A DNA stretch of 64,000 bases from Acanthamoeba castellanii str. Neff (GCF_000313135.1 NW_004457586.1:789696-853695), one strand, 5' to 3'. Numbered from the stretch's first letter, positions 33,701 through 46,894 are shown. Notes: generated by a model not told the origin, from the sequence alone. Numbers and translations are program-made.

Positions 33701-33828
33701 GGCCTCCCACCCCCTTCACTCACTCTCATGAAGCCTGCAGCTTGTTGGTGACGTGGCAACCAACGCCAGCCTTTTTACTCAGGCTATTTTATTATTTAAA
33801 TAAATAAATAAATAAAATGAGAGTTTCA

Positions 33829-36254
33829 TCAGAACTCAGGGGCAGGGCAGCCAATACTGCAATTGAAGCTGCCACAGTGGTCAAAGTAGAACTGGGGCGC
33901 CGCTGTTCCCTGGGCTTCCCACCAGGGTCCTGTCAGTGTCGTGTCGTGTGGTGTGGTGTGGTGTGGCGTGGTCAGCCAAAGAGAAACATCGCAGGAGGAG
34001 GAGGGGCATTGGCACGAACCAAACACAGCTGCCAGGGAGGTGTCCGTGTCATCGCTCAGGCGCAGGTTGGTCCAGTTGTTGTTATCCGTGCTGCAGTGGC
34101 TGAAGCACATGCCCCTGTTGGCGTGTGGTCACGTGATCAGCAATGAACGAAAGAATTGTGCTGACGTGGTGGGAGCGCGTACGAGAAGATGGTGTGCTGC
34201 TTCTTGGTCATGACGGCCAGCACCTCCACCGTGTTCAGCCTGCAGCCCCCCCCCAATGTCAGTGTAAACACAGAGACTTCAAGTATTGTTTGCAGTTGAG
34301 CTGCGCAGTACCGGTAGTTGTTGGCGTAGGTCTCCATGCTGCTGTTGTACTGCGCCGGCACGTAGCCGATGTTCCTGTAGATGGCGGTGGCCTCCGTCAA
34401 CGTCATTATTGTCTACGACGAGAAGGCAGCGCACGCAAAGCCGCACACGCACACACACGCGCGCACAGAGCGGCAAAGAAGTGGAATGTACCAGTCGAGC
34501 TGCCAGGCGTCGTACTGCTGCTGGTTGACCAGCATAGGAGTGTCGATGAACGAGTACGCGTACTGGCCAAAATAGCACTTCTCCGGCTGTACAGCCACCA
34601 CGACGACGCATTGCCGGTGTTACAACGACGAGTCATGTACCGCATGTGTGCGGTGTGTGCGGTGTGTGCATGTGCGAGGCGGAGGCGGCGGTATGGTGTG
34701 GCCCGCACCTGCTTGGGGTAGGCGGCCGTGCAGGAGCTGTCGAGTTGGCCGTTCCACAGGGGGAAGCCCTTGGTGAACTGTTCCAGAGCCGGAATGATGG
34801 TCGTGTCGAAGACGTGGTCCAACGGCAGGTGCTCCTGCACGTACACACACGATTGTTCGCGGCCATCAGCCACCATCACACACGCAGACGTGTCGTGTCG
34901 TGTCGTGTGTCTTGTGTGTGTGTGTCGTGTGTGTGTGCGTGCGTGCGCGCGCGCGCGCGCATGTGAGGTTGCTGGCGTACGGGATAGAGCGGATAGTCGA
35001 ACATGATGCCCGCATCAGCCAGGCTGAGCACGCGCGTGGCATTGTTCTTGAGCAGGTCGCGCAGCGTCGCTTGCACAAAGTTGGCGTTCACTTTTGGTCG
35101 GCAAACACGTATGTGTGTCGTGCGTGTCGTGTGTGTCGTGTGCGTGTGTCGTGTGCGTGTGCGTGTCGTGTGTGGTGAGTAGGTGGTGGAGATGACGCGG
35201 CAGGTGCCGGGAGCAGGCAGGTTACCGACGACGCCGACACCGCCGGCCGAGCATCCGGAGAAGAGAATTTGGCGCTGATCGCTCGACTCGCGCAGGCCAC
35301 GGTACTTGTACACGTCCTCGAGCACAGCCTGATCGTTCCCCACTCCACTTTAGCTTCTGTGAACAGTTTGCGCGCGCGTGTCGTGTCGTGTCGTGTCGTG
35401 TCGTGTCGTGTCGTGTCGTGTCGTGTCGTGTCGTGTCGCGTCGCGTCGCGTCGCGTCGCGTGTGCGTGTGTGTGCGGTCGTGTGTGCGTGCGTGTAAGCA
35501 AACCTTGACGATCTTCTTGCCCCGGAAGTGAAAGATGTTGGATTGGGTCTTTGACGCGTCGCCGCTCCACGCATCGCTCGAGCAATACCTGCACCGGCCG
35601 ACGGGTCAAAAAGTCAAAGAGTCAGCCAAAGTCAAAGCTGTTGCGGCACTCTACTCTGCTGCAAAAGTAAGTCGACTTACAGGACGTAGACGTGGTTGAC
35701 GTTGTGGAAGAGCGGGTTGGTGGTCTCGTTCTGGGCGAAGATGCCCACGGGACCGGACCACTGCTCCTTGTACCCGGCGAGGGAGATCAGGTACGGCGCC
35801 CGCTTCTGCCGCTCGGCGCACGACTCCGCGTCCCAGCACCAGAACCCTGGTGCGGCCATCGGTCGTTCGGACATAAAACGAAAGAAAGAAAGATAAGATC
35901 GGACATAAAACACACCAGACCGCAGTTGTGGCATGTACCGCCCATGAGGTGGAAGTGCCAGACCTGCTGGCCCGACCCCGACCCTGGCCGGAAGTAGTAG
36001 CCCGCGGCCGACCCATCGCTGCACACGGCGTCTGCGGTAGAAGAGCGTCATTGAGTCGGACCAATCACAAAATAGATTCTGATAAATGGGAAAAATAAAA
36101 ATAAAATACAGTATATGGGGGGGGTACCGCGTGTGGTGGCCTCTTCGATCTTGAAGAGGGTGAAGTCGTTGCCCTCGGCCGCGACGAAACAACAACAAAG
36201 AACGAAAGCGAAGACCACCGCGCCCGACACGAAAGCCTGGCGGTTGAGCAACAT
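33829..36254 (-). CDS. Secreted pectin acetylesterase / Notum-family hydrolase
   Basis: Twelve exons join in phase to 406 residues. A signal peptide is present (GAVVFAFVLCCCFVAAEG). Family signatures are VCSDGSAAGYYFRPG, WHFHLMGGGFWCWD, YVLYCSSDAWSGD, and the nucleophile Ser in LFSGCSAGGVGVVG. The Asp-containing TPMLVNQQQYDAWQLD and the His-containing MCFSHCS match the positions of the remaining catalytic residues. The C terminus, GPWW and YFDHCG with three further Cys, matches the family's end. Plant members remove acetyl groups from pectin; animal Notum removes palmitoleate from Wnt. In an amoeba it could digest plant or microbial polysaccharide (inference). The acceptor of exon 9 (34376-34375) was chosen because an alternative would create a stop. 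Confidence 0.9.
35378..35460. repeat. (GTGTC)n pentamer array in intron
   Basis: About 16 near-perfect units ending in GCGTC variants, inside an intron of the Notum/PAE-like gene. Confidence 0.95.
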
Positions 36255-36439
36255 CACCAACTGAGCAGCTTTGCCTTTTTGTTTCGGGGTTTTTGCTGAC
36301 TGCAAACTCTTGCAGAGAGCTATCGGCGAGAAGGCCAGATCGAGCTTGTGACAAAACGCAGCACACAAGCATGTGGTTTAAACACATTTTTATTTACATG
36401 GGCGCGGACCACACAGCAGCGGCCGTGTTCGATTCACCG

Positions 36440-37878
36440 CTAGGCAAAGGGAATGATGGCGCCGTTCACATTGCGCACACGGCCGCAGGTGAGCGAACAG
36501 TACATTCCCACGAGCCGCACGTTCTCGCCGTATCTGAAGCGCGAGGTGTCACGTGTGTAGTGTGCGTGCGTGTGGTGCGTGTGCGGTCAGTGGGGAGGTG
36601 CTAGCTGTGTTGAGTGGGCGCCGGCGTACCTGGCGGTCCGTAGGGTGCGCGGGTAGGCGCGCACAATGGGTGCCTTCCCATAGAACACCTTCCCGCAGTG
36701 GGAGCAAGCCTTGCGTCCACGCCCTCCCGTCTTCTCGTCGTCTGCGCCCACTTCCGCATCGCCGTCGCCAACATCATCGCCGTCGTCGTGGGGTGGATTG
36801 CCGGTCGACGGGCTGGCGCCCACCAGGTAGTCCCTGATGTGCAGCGGCACCAGCGCCCCATAGTCCGGCGCAGCTATGAGAGAAACAAAGATATCAGCGA
36901 TGGCGGGTGTGCGTGTGCGTGTGCGTGTGCGGTGGTGCGGGTCGTGTCGTGTCACGTGTCGTGTGGAAGCGCACTGGTGACGCTGTGGAAGAGAGGCTCG
37001 TTGGCGGCCAGGGCGTTACAACACAGCTCGAAGAGGGTGGACATGCGCGGGCGCTTGACCCGCACGACGGGATCGCCATCGCGCTGCCACGGATTGCACA
37101 TCGCCTCAAGATTCAGGTCTAACGTGTGCGTGAGTGAGTGCGTGCGTGCGGCTTAGTGTGCGGCGGCCGAGGAGTGACACACGCACTGCAAATAGAGATG
37201 AGAGGGTGAATAACAGGTGCACTACGTACTGGGGTGTCTCTCCATGATGGAGGCCGGCAGCCAGGTGAGTTTGTTGTAGGAGATGTTCAAAAACTGCAGC
37301 GGAAGCTCGCCCAGCTCGTGCGGCAGTTCGGTGAGACTGTGCCACATCGCAGTCGCAGTCGCAGTCGCGCCACACGCAGGCAGCACCACAAGCAAAGGAG
37401 GTAAGAACAGAGCGAAGCAAAGAAGGAGGGTCGTCGGTGGGCGGTAACCTGTTGTTTGAGACGTCGAGATAGGCCAGCGTGGAGAGGTGGCGAATGGCCG
37501 GTGGGATGACGGTCAGCTCATTGCGCGGTATAAGCTGCGCTCCACACCACTGACTGTGGTAAGAGGTTGTGCCGTCATTGCGTCGTGTTATAACACGTAG
37601 CCGTACGAGAGTGTGGAGGCCCTTGATGCGAAAGAAAGAGGGGGGCAGAGCCGATATGCGGCGGTAAGCTCTGCAATCCAACCTGTTGTTGGTGGCCAGT
37701 GAGGTGGATGATTTTCTGGTGAAGCTGACTGATTTTGGAAAGATGGCGAGATGGCTCTGTACTTGCGGTCCCATGCGATGCGCTGCCGCACGGTGAGTTT
37801 GGAGATGCGTGCTATGCGCTGTTCCAAATCCTTTGTCTCTTCGGCCTTGCTGTTAGTGCCCAGCCGCACCACGCTCAT
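36440..37878 (-). CDS. LRR protein with Cys-rich C-terminal motif (LRRC58-like layout)
   Basis: Seven exons join in phase to 302 residues. The N terminus is basic and coiled (KAEETKDLEQRIARISK). Leucine-rich repeats follow: SLATNNRL, ISALPPSFFRIKGLHTL, NELTVIPPAIRHLSTL, LDVSNNSLTELPHELGEL, LQFLNISYNKLTWLP. The C-terminal part has MCNPWQRDGDPV, CCNALAA, an acidic linker, CSHCGKVFYGKAPIVRAY and RYGENVRLVGMYCSLTCG, i.e. two CxxC-type pairs that may bind zinc. The combination of about four LRRs with a terminal Cys motif resembles LRRC58 in layout. I would not claim orthology. It is divergent from the RCC1-BTB gene. Confidence 0.75.
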
Positions 37879-38357
37879 CCAGGCTCGTTTACGCCTTTGT
37901 TTTATTCGCTTTTGTTTGTTAATCTGTCTTTTTCCCACCCTTTTTTCTCTGTCTGCCCCAGCTGAGGGTTCGCTCACCGCCTACAGCGAAGTCGGTTGGA
38001 CTTGCAGATGGGCCGGTAGAGTCCCGTGGTGGGACACGCACGCACATGACACTCACCTTGTCACCATCTCACATCGAATCAGAGCTCAATATACCCTTCT
38101 CCGTTGAGAGTTTCTTGGAGAGCGAGCGACACGTCCAGTACCAGTCCCTGCCCCTGGCCTACCCCTCCTTGCACGGGGCGTGCTGCAACAGCCGGTGCCC
38201 CACCCACACCACCCAACAACCAACGTTGGCCAGGCCCCGGGCCATAAGATAACGCGTTATCTTTTTCTTTTTCTTTTTCTTTTCTTTTTTCCCGTGGTTG
38301 CCCAAAGTTGCACCTGACGGAGCACCGCCTCGCTGCAGTCTCGATCCTCGGGCCGAG
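37879..38357. other. Divergent promoter region (LRR / RCC1-BTB genes)
   Basis: 479 bases between opposite starts. A CTTTTT-rich pyrimidine tract (about 38262-38290) lies 70-95 bases before the ATG of the plus-strand gene. No gene seen. Confidence 0.35.
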
Positions 38358-41300
38358 ATGGACAAAACGCAGGTCTGGACCTGGTCGCCAAGGCTGTTTT
38401 CCCCACCCATTTCTGGTAACTCCCACCCACCAACAAACACAACTATTGAAGTATATTATGGCAGTGCGAGATCTTTTAGCATCCAAGTAATAAATAATAA
38501 AATAAATAATTAAATAATTAAAGGCATTTACAAGGACTTTTATCGCTGGAGCAGAGTATCTTGCCGATGCAAGCATCGCTGCCGTCTACTCCGGGTTTGC
38601 TGCCCAGCACAACGTCGCTGTGTCAGGTACGCCCGCATCGCGCCTTGGTCTTCTCCTGGCGCTGCGTCCATTGCGTGTCGTGCAATCGTAGGAGCGCACC
38701 TCAGCCAACAGAGCGCCCGTCTCCCGCGCCTGCAGACGTATCGGACATCTACGTGTGGGGCAGCGGCCAGGTTGGGCAGCTGGGGCTCGACCCAGAATCA
38801 GAGTTCGAGCTCGAGGACCAATACGTGGTATAGGCCACCGCCCACCACTCAGCCATTCGCAGCAGCGCAGCTACTGCGCGCCAGGCGCTGACGGCCGACA
38901 CCACTAGTGAAACCGCTCACCTCTTCCCCGAATCGCCACGCAGTCGCATCCGCAGCGCTTACGGCACGAAGCGCTGCTGCACAAGCGCGTCCTCCAGGTC
39001 TGCTGCGGCCGCGACTGGACCGCTTGTCTCACAGGTTCGCGTGCGCGTGCAGTGGTGCGGTGCGGTGGTGTGTTGACAAACATTTGTCGTTTGTTTGGCA
39101 GACGCTGGGTTGTACACATGGGGCAGCAACGCCTACAATCAGTTGGGCCACCACCACCAGCGCGAGCTGTTTACACTGATGCGCGAACTCAAGCAATCCT
39201 ACCCGAGCAGCCCCGATGCGAAGTGGGGCTATTGGCGAGTGGACGAGCCTGTTGAATCCGAACACGAAAGCGAAAGCGAAGGCCAAGCAGCGGAGAGATC
39301 GCCCGTCGAGCGCTCGCAAGGCCTCGAGAAGTCGCGGGAGCTCACCGGGTGCAGGCTGGCGTCTTCGACGACCTGGCTCTGCGCCACGCCCAAACTAGTT
39401 GGAGGCCCGCTTCTCAACAAGACCATCGTTCACGTCGCCTGCGGTGCGCAGCACATGGCCTGCGTTACCGGTACACTGGCTCTTCCTTTTTCTCACTTTA
39501 CTACCACCACTATTATCATTATTTCAATTTTTATTTTTGTGGCATCGGCTGACAATCACCTCTTACACCACAGACGAGGGAGACGTCTTCACATGGGGCT
39601 ATGGAGGTACTTCTACTGAAACAAAACAAACACCTTCAACGCTCAGGGTGTTGTGTGGTGTGGCGAATCATAACCGAATGTTATTGCATACTTTCGGCGA
39701 CAGGTCGAGGAGCGCTTGGCCATCCCAACATCAGGATCACCGGGGAGCCCATGCTAGTCGAGTACTTTCGTAGTCCTGGCGGGGACGCGGCGACGCGAAT
39801 CTTCATTAAGTCCGTCGCCTGCGGTGGTACGGCTCCACCTCCCTACACGTTTCGCTTCAGCATCTTTGAGGGCCGTAGGGTCTTACGCGCGCGTGTGCAC
39901 AGAGTCGTTTACGATCGCCGTGGCAGCCAATGGGCATGCCTACGGATGGGGCGAACACGCCTTTGGCCAGCTTGGTGCGCACTTCTCATTTGCTCAAGCT
40001 CTCTACGAGGAGCAACACGAGTGTTGCAAGATGTTGAAAACACGTTTCTGTGTGCTGTGTGCTGTGCGTCGTGTGTTGTGTGCGTCGTGTGCGTCGTGTG
40101 CACAGGATTGGGACCAATCCCAGAGACGCCGATGCAACACTCGGCCTTCTACCCATGTCCGACCCTCATCAGCAGTCTAGCTGAGGCCAACCAAGTCGTC
40201 GTTTCCGTCGCCTGCGGCGCAAGCCACACCTTGTTCCTCACCGACGTGGTACGCATTCTCACGCCCTGCGAGGCTGAAATTTCGTCACTATCAACATTCT
40301 GATAAATGACTGAATGAATGAATGAATGAATGGAATGCGCACCGACTTGTACTACAGGGGCATGTGTACTCCTGTGGAAGCAACGTGCTCGGGCAGCTGG
40401 GCAACGGAACCGACCACTCGCTACCTGTCTGCATTGAGAGCCTCAAATCGACAAAGGTGACCTCGATCTCCTGCGGCGAGCTGTTCAGCGCGGCCGTGAC
40501 CGGTGCGTGCACTCGACTCTCGCTCTGCTTCGTTTTCTGTCCATTCGCGCTCACCAACGCGCGCGCGTTGGGCCGCAGATCGCGGAGAGCTGTGGATGTG
40601 GGGAGCCGGCAGCGGCCAGTTCGGCTGTAAGGAGGGACGGCACGCCGAGTACCCTGGTCAGGTGGGGTTTGTAGGCAACGTGAGGCAAGTCGCGTGTCGC
40701 AGCAGATCTGTTATGACGCTCTTGGGTACGCGTTGTAATGATTTATTACTATTACTATTATTATTCGTTGCAGGCTTTCATTCTTTTCCTACAGTCCTTC
40801 TACTGACTCTTGTGCACAACTTTGGTTTGGTGAATTGCAGGCCCGCCGCGAGAAGCTTCGAGACCGGACTACCAAAAGATGCTCTTTGCTCGGGACTTTA
40901 GGTACGCCCCCTTCGAGGCACGAACCGATCCCCAGCTGCTTAACAGCTGATGGATTGGCACACGACACACCACACACACACACGACACACGGACACACAG
41001 ACACGACACACACACACGCACACACACACACACACACACGACACACACACACGACACACACACACACAGCGATATCACTTTCCGGCTAGATAATCAAGCA
41101 GAAATTCCGGCCCACAAGGCCATTCTCGCCGCCCGCTGCCCAGCTTTGCTGTCACTCGTACCCGCTCCTTCCAATCACTGATCCGTCGCCCACTGCACGG
41201 CTCCTGCTGACTCCCGCATTTATTTTATTTTATTTTTAAGGGCGCGGAAGACGGGGGCGGTGCAGTCTTGCTGCCCGACGTCAACGAAGCGGTCTTCCGT

Positions 41301-44300
41301 AAGCTGCTGGAGTTCATCTACACGGGCGACGTACGCCGCTGTCTCTTTTGGCGTTGGTCTTATGATCCCTCTAACCGCGATATGGCGCGCGTTGGCCCGC
41401 AAAACAGTTTGCCTTGCTCGCTTCGGCGGGTTTGAACGACGAGCTGTACCGACTGGCGCTCGAGCTCAACTTCACGGGTCTGGTGCGCAAGTGCGCTATG
41501 CTCCTCGGGGTACAGACCACAGCTGCGCCCTGTGTGGAACAACCACGTCACCACTCTTACCCGGGTCTTGCTTGGGGGCACTCCAGCGGCCTGTGCCCGA
41601 CGCGCATCAGGCGGCCGGCGGCAGCGCGGTCCGCCACATCGATGATCTCAGGGAGGACCTCCTGCGCCTTCTCCGCGAGCCGCAGTTCAGTGACTGCACG
41701 CTACGGGTCGAACAGCAGCCAGGCCTCGAGGTACGCACCAAGCACCGAGACTCGTCGGTTGTCGGGTGGTAGGAATTAGATATTGATCATCGCCCCCGGG
41801 GTGGTCAGGCAAAGACCTTTGAATGCCATCGCGCCGTGTTGAGCGCTCGCTGCCCGTTCTTTGAGGCCATGCTGTCGGCCGACCGGGGCTACAAGGAAAG
41901 CCAGCAGGCGGTCATCTCGCTGTCGATGCCCTTTGACAACGACGACGTAGACGCTGGTATCGCCGCCCACCGCAGCTTATAACTGCCCACTCGCTTGACA
42001 ATTTCTCACCCTGTCGCGACCGCACGCGCAGGCAGCACCGTGGCCGAGCTTTTGAAGTGGATCTACGCCGAGCGCTTCGATCCGGCCCCGGACACGAGTC
42101 AGGCGCTACTGGTGCTCGCTGACGAGTATCGGCTCCCTCTGCTCGCCCAAATGTGTGAGACGCTGATCCAAGAAGGTACCGTTTTACGACTCGTGAAGAG
42201 TGATGAGTTTGAATCGGAGCATTAACGGAAACGTGGGTGGGGGCGACACACCGATGAGCGCAGGCGTGGACGAGACCAACGTGTGCGACGTGCTTCAGTT
42301 TGCCGAAACGTTCCGGGCCAACAAGCTGCGAAGCTATTGCATCGACTACATGGCGGCGCCGACCTTCCCCTCGCATTTGATCGACGCCGCGCAGCTTAAG
42401 CCCGAACTGCTCGAGCAGGTACTTCTACTTCCGTCTGAACCTGTGATACGACGCGTATGACCAACGACACACACACACACACACAATTATAGATCCAACT
42501 GCGCAAGGGCTCGTGGTCGGAGCACTCGCGCTCGCGCAGAAAGGTAAAGGAGCGAGAGGCCCGGTACCAACAGTACGAAGAAGAGCGGCAGACACAGGGT
42601 ACGTACCACCGGCCCACTGCCCCCCCTTGCGTGCTTAGGGTTGACCTTTGTTCGCAGTGCAGCGATGGGCCGCGAGAGACTCGCCACTCTTCGCGCTGGG
42701 CCAGGCCCTGCGCGAGTCCCTCGAGCGCTTCGACCAGGCCGTCGCGCAGGCCGATCCCGCCGCGAAGGCGCCGTGCTGGCCGCGCTGGATGTGGCGGATG
42801 AGTCGCCAGGAGCGCCGCGAGCGGCTCGAGCGCCTGCACGCGGAGCGGAAGCAGCGTAAGGAGGCCAAGCGGCTGCGGCGGCTCGAGGAGCAGGAGCAGG
42901 CCGCCGCTGCCCAGCGCGAGAGGGACGAAGCGCAGCGCCGGAAGCGGGAGCGGATGAACCGGGTCTTCATACGCGCCGACCCGGCTGCGTCGACAAGCCA
43001 GGAGCGACCAGCCGCGGGCCTGTCAGAGCTTGTGGAAGATGATCGCCAAGAGGAGACCAAAAGCGCGGCGGCGTACGAGGGAAAAACCGAAAAGCTGGAC
43101 AAGGGCAAAGAAAAAGCTGTCGACAGCGACAACGAGGAGGAGATTGACGACTTCGAGGCTCCTCTGGATCTGGAGCAGCAGCAGGGGAGAGAAGAAGAAG
43201 CGCCGAATTACGACAAGGCGACGTTGACGCTCATGGACACCACCCAGCAGGCCACGGTAAGTGTAAATCTTTCACTCTTCACTCATACGGCTATGGGTCA
43301 GTTTGTTTGCAAGCAGCAGCTGAGCGGTGAAGATATCGCGTGCGCAGGACGTGAGTCGAGAGGTCGCTTTCCTTCGCGCGACGCTGACAGCCATACAGGC
43401 CGAGTTCGGTCAGATCTCGCCCAAGGTGCGCAACAACTTTATTATTAAAGTTCATTTGATGTTATTCTTTATTATCCATTTCTTTATAATCGAAATAATT
43501 ATTGAATAATTGATTTATTTCTAATTTTAAATAATATCTTTGTTGTAAAATGTGTGCAGGGGGCGCTGCAGCTTGAGGTCAGGGCGCTGCGGCGCGAGTT
43601 CAACTCAATCGAGGAAGAAGCTCGGTCCCTCGCTCCCCAAGTGTCAGTGGCGCTAGACTCAAGTGTACGCTTGCCCTCGAGCGTGTCAATGTCAGTGCTG
43701 GTGACCACAGCGTTTGTCGAACTCATCATCTGGTCGGCACACCACCAGGCCTTATCGCAGGAAGTGGTCGCCCTCAGGGCTGAGCTCGATGCCATCGAAC
43801 GCGAGGCGGAACAGCTGGTGCTGGAGCGCGCCTCGCAATCGTTGCCGCCCAGCCTGCTGGTGCTCCCGAAGGAGGTGCGCGCTATCAGGGCTGAGTTCGA
43901 CGCCATCGAGCGAGAGGCGCAGAGTCTCGCGGCAGAGTGTCGTGCACATTCGATCGTGGATCCGCTACTGCCGAAGGAGGTGAGCGCCATCAGGGCCGAG
44001 TTCGATGCCATCAAGCGCCAAGCGCAACAGCTGGCCGCCTGGGTACGCACTGCGTTCAAAAGAGATACTTATCTATTTGTAAAAACGTAGAGACTCAGGA
44101 GTGTCGCCGTGCTTGCTTAGAGGGAGGCCGCGGTCAAGGAAGTGAGCGCGCTGCGGGACGAGTTCGCGGCCATCGAACTCGCCGCCCAAGCGCTACAAAT
44201 CACTCTCGTACGAATTATTATTATTACTACTTATTATTAATTACTATTATTATTTCCCTAATTGTTTTGTTAGAATCTACTTTTACCTTTGTTGTACGGA

Positions 44301-46551
44301 TGTTTCCTAATCTAGTGATCGCAGAGAGAAGCTGATGCCCACGAGGAGGTGGTGAAGCGAGAAGAAGTGACAGTGCGTTCAGAGGAGGAAGAGAGAGGCT
44401 ACGAGAGCGAGGAGGAAGAAGAGGTCAAACAGAACGAGGAGGAAGAAGAGGAAGAGATGAAAGTTCGAGGCATGCGCGACAGCGCTGAATCGCCTGACGG
44501 CAGAGAGGACAAGCACACAACGGACGAAGAAAAAGAAAAGGACAGAAAGATGGAGGACGGAGAAGATGACGACAACGAAGAACTGAACAGAGCCATCCGA
44601 CTCGTGGAGCAGGTACACTTTTCATCCCTTCATCCTTATTTTATTAATTAAGATTTGATCTGATTTGATTTGATTTGATTTGATTTGATTGGAGATCTGA
44701 GATTAGTATTTTATTTGAATGTGTTTGTATCTATTAATTATTGCGACTATAATTCTGCGGGCAGGCCTTTGCGTTGGAGAGAGAAGATCCCGCCAAGGCC
44801 GATCATCTCTTCACCCAGAGTTCGATTGGGTTCCTTCAGGCCATGCGAAGTATGCACGCCCATCCTCACTTTGTGCGGTGGTGCGTGTGCGATGATGCGT
44901 GTGCGTGTGTGCGTGTGCGGTGGAGCAGAGGCACTAACTCCAGTCAACCGCACACGACACACAAAGTCGCGGATGCACAGGGCAAGAGCGACGTGCGACG
45001 TATCGTGGACGGGTACATTGCGCGCATTGACGCGCGCAACCTGCGAAGGAGCGCACAAATGATCAAGCGAAAGGAGTCGGAATCGCTCCACTCGGCCCCC
45101 GAGGAGGAGTTCATGGCGACGTCGGGGATGGAGCTGGAGAGCTGCGACTACGGCCAGCTGGTGGCCGACAGCTCCGAAGAGGTGGCGACCGTGTCCAGCC
45201 TCGAGGAAGTGGTGCCGCAGGATAGCTATCTCACCGCAGTGCTCAGCGACGAGCTCCCGCGGCGGGCCACCAACAACACACCACTGCGCAGCCCAGTCGT
45301 GGACGCTGCGGCGGTCGCAACGTCGGCCGCCCCGTCGACGGCCGACACCACCGGCGAGAGCGAGTCCGAGGTGAGCGCGGAGCTGCTTGCGAGCGCCGAG
45401 ATGGAGCCGGAAGACGGTGCCTACATGCAGGCGGTGGTCGAGGAGGAGGAGGAAGCGGACACTCCGCAAAGAAGCAGGGCGTCGACGGTCGAGCTGCGGA
45501 GAGACGCGGCCGAGGCGGCGGCAGAGGTGCTGAACACGATCACCGCAGGCGGCAGCCAAGCCCAGACGACTGGGGTGTCCGCGGCGGCGCGCTGGAAGCC
45601 GGCGGACAACAACGGCGCGCGGAAGCACGACGCGCTGGCGAACACGCGAGTGACGGCGCCGGCTCTACGTGACATCAACAGGCGCTCGGAGGGTATCGTG
45701 TTCGTGGTGCCGACGTCAACACAGTCGTCGTCGTCGTCTGCCTCGACTGCGCCTTCACCTTCACCTTCGTCATCGTCATCATCCCCAACGTCAACGTCAA
45801 CAACGCCGTCGCCGTCGACAGCACGCGTCATCTTCTCGTCGAACAGGGTGCCCACGACTGCAGCTACTCGGCTCGAGCCGGCTGCTCGACCCAAGCGACC
45901 GGCGTCGACATCCTTCGTGTCGGGCCGCGTCAGCTCCTCTCTCGCCTCACGCCTGGCGCTGTTCGAATCGCCCAGTTCGTCGTCGACATCACCGCCGCAG
46001 CAGCCCAACTCCACCACACAGACCACGCCGCAGTTGGGTCCCTCTTCCCCGGTCGCCGTGCGGGCCACATCTTTCGGGCAGACCCGGCCCGCGGCACTGT
46101 CGACCCCGCAGCCGCCGGGTGCGCTGGGCTTGCGGCGGCGGTCGTCCATCACGACCTTCCAATCGCCGGCCACCGCAACGGTGGCGCAAGACGCCATCGA
46201 GCGATACCAGCAGCAGCAGCAACAGAGCGCCGAGGTCACGAGTGGTCAGCGCCCTGCCGCCACCGCAGCCGCCAGCAACGGCCACGAGACGCGGACGCTA
46301 AGCTATGTCGACCTCAAGGACAACCGGTCCAGCTTGCCGGACTGGGTCGATCAGGCGCAATTGGAGGTACTGCTATGGCGTCTTGATTGTGCCTCGTGCG
46401 TGTCGTCCGCTGACTGATAACCCGTTCGGTGTGCCAGGTGTATCTGTCGGATGAGGATTTCGGAGTCGTGTTCCAGATGTCGCGACAAGAGTTCAACGCC
46501 CTCAAGTCGTGGCGCAGGAACCAGTTCAAGAAGGCCGCCGGCCTCTTTTGA
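38358..46551 (+). CDS. Giant RCC1 - BTB - BTB - coiled coil - MIT - villin headpiece protein
   Basis: About 29 exons connect in phase from about 38530 to the stop at 46551. Order: RCC1 repeats (IYVWGSGQVGQLG, LYTWGSNAYNQLG, HAYGWGEHAFGQLG, VYSCGSNVLGQLGNGT, LWMWGAGSGQFG); a BTB domain (SDITFRLDNQAEIPAHKAIL, then LLEFIYTGD); a second BTB (FSDCTLRVE, KTFECHRAVLSARCPFFEAM, LLKWIYAERF); a Glu/Arg-rich coiled coil; about six repeats of EVxALRAEFDAIExxAQxL (43349-44207); a DE-rich stretch; an MIT-like helix bundle (AIRLVEQAFALEREDP, VRRIVDGYIARID); a long Ser/Thr-rich linker; and a C-terminal villin headpiece ending in FKKAAGLF. BTB proteins recruit cullin-3, MIT binds ESCRT-III, and headpieces bind F-actin (family knowledge). 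Exon 1 (38358-38415) does not join exon 2 in phase, so the true start is uncertain. Confidence 0.8.
44650..44690. repeat. (TTTGA)n repeat in intron
   Basis: About seven TTTGA units inside an intron of the RCC1-BTB gene. Confidence 0.9.
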
Positions 46552-46894
46552 TTCACGCCTCCTTCTTTTCCCACAGCAAAGAATAACGTTTGCCTTCCAC
46601 ACCGAGCTTCTCTTCTTGCTTGAGAGGACGCCAACCAATGGGCGTACTGGTACTACATACAAAATTGACAATTTTACGAAGGTGCACCTTCACCACACGT
46701 CCGTTGCCCAACCAGCCACACCAGAACAACACGACACCACACCCAAATTGCAGACGCTCCCTCACTTCCACAACACCACCTAACCCCAGCAAGCTTCATG
46801 TACTTCCCCTTCTCTTTGGACCCTCACCTCTTGGCAGGGATGTTGATGGTGATGCTCACAACCCTCCGCAAAGACAGCACAAGAAGAAACCAAC
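46552..46894. other. Spacer before the LIM gene
   Basis: 343 bases with ACACC- and CAACA-rich sequence. It holds the 3' end of the giant gene and the LIM promoter. No gene seen. Confidence 0.4.

Noticed and set aside
45421..46239. 272-codon minus-strand open frame
   Set aside because: Antisense to the Ser/Thr-rich linker of the RCC1-BTB gene, whose frame is linked by phase to the headpiece.
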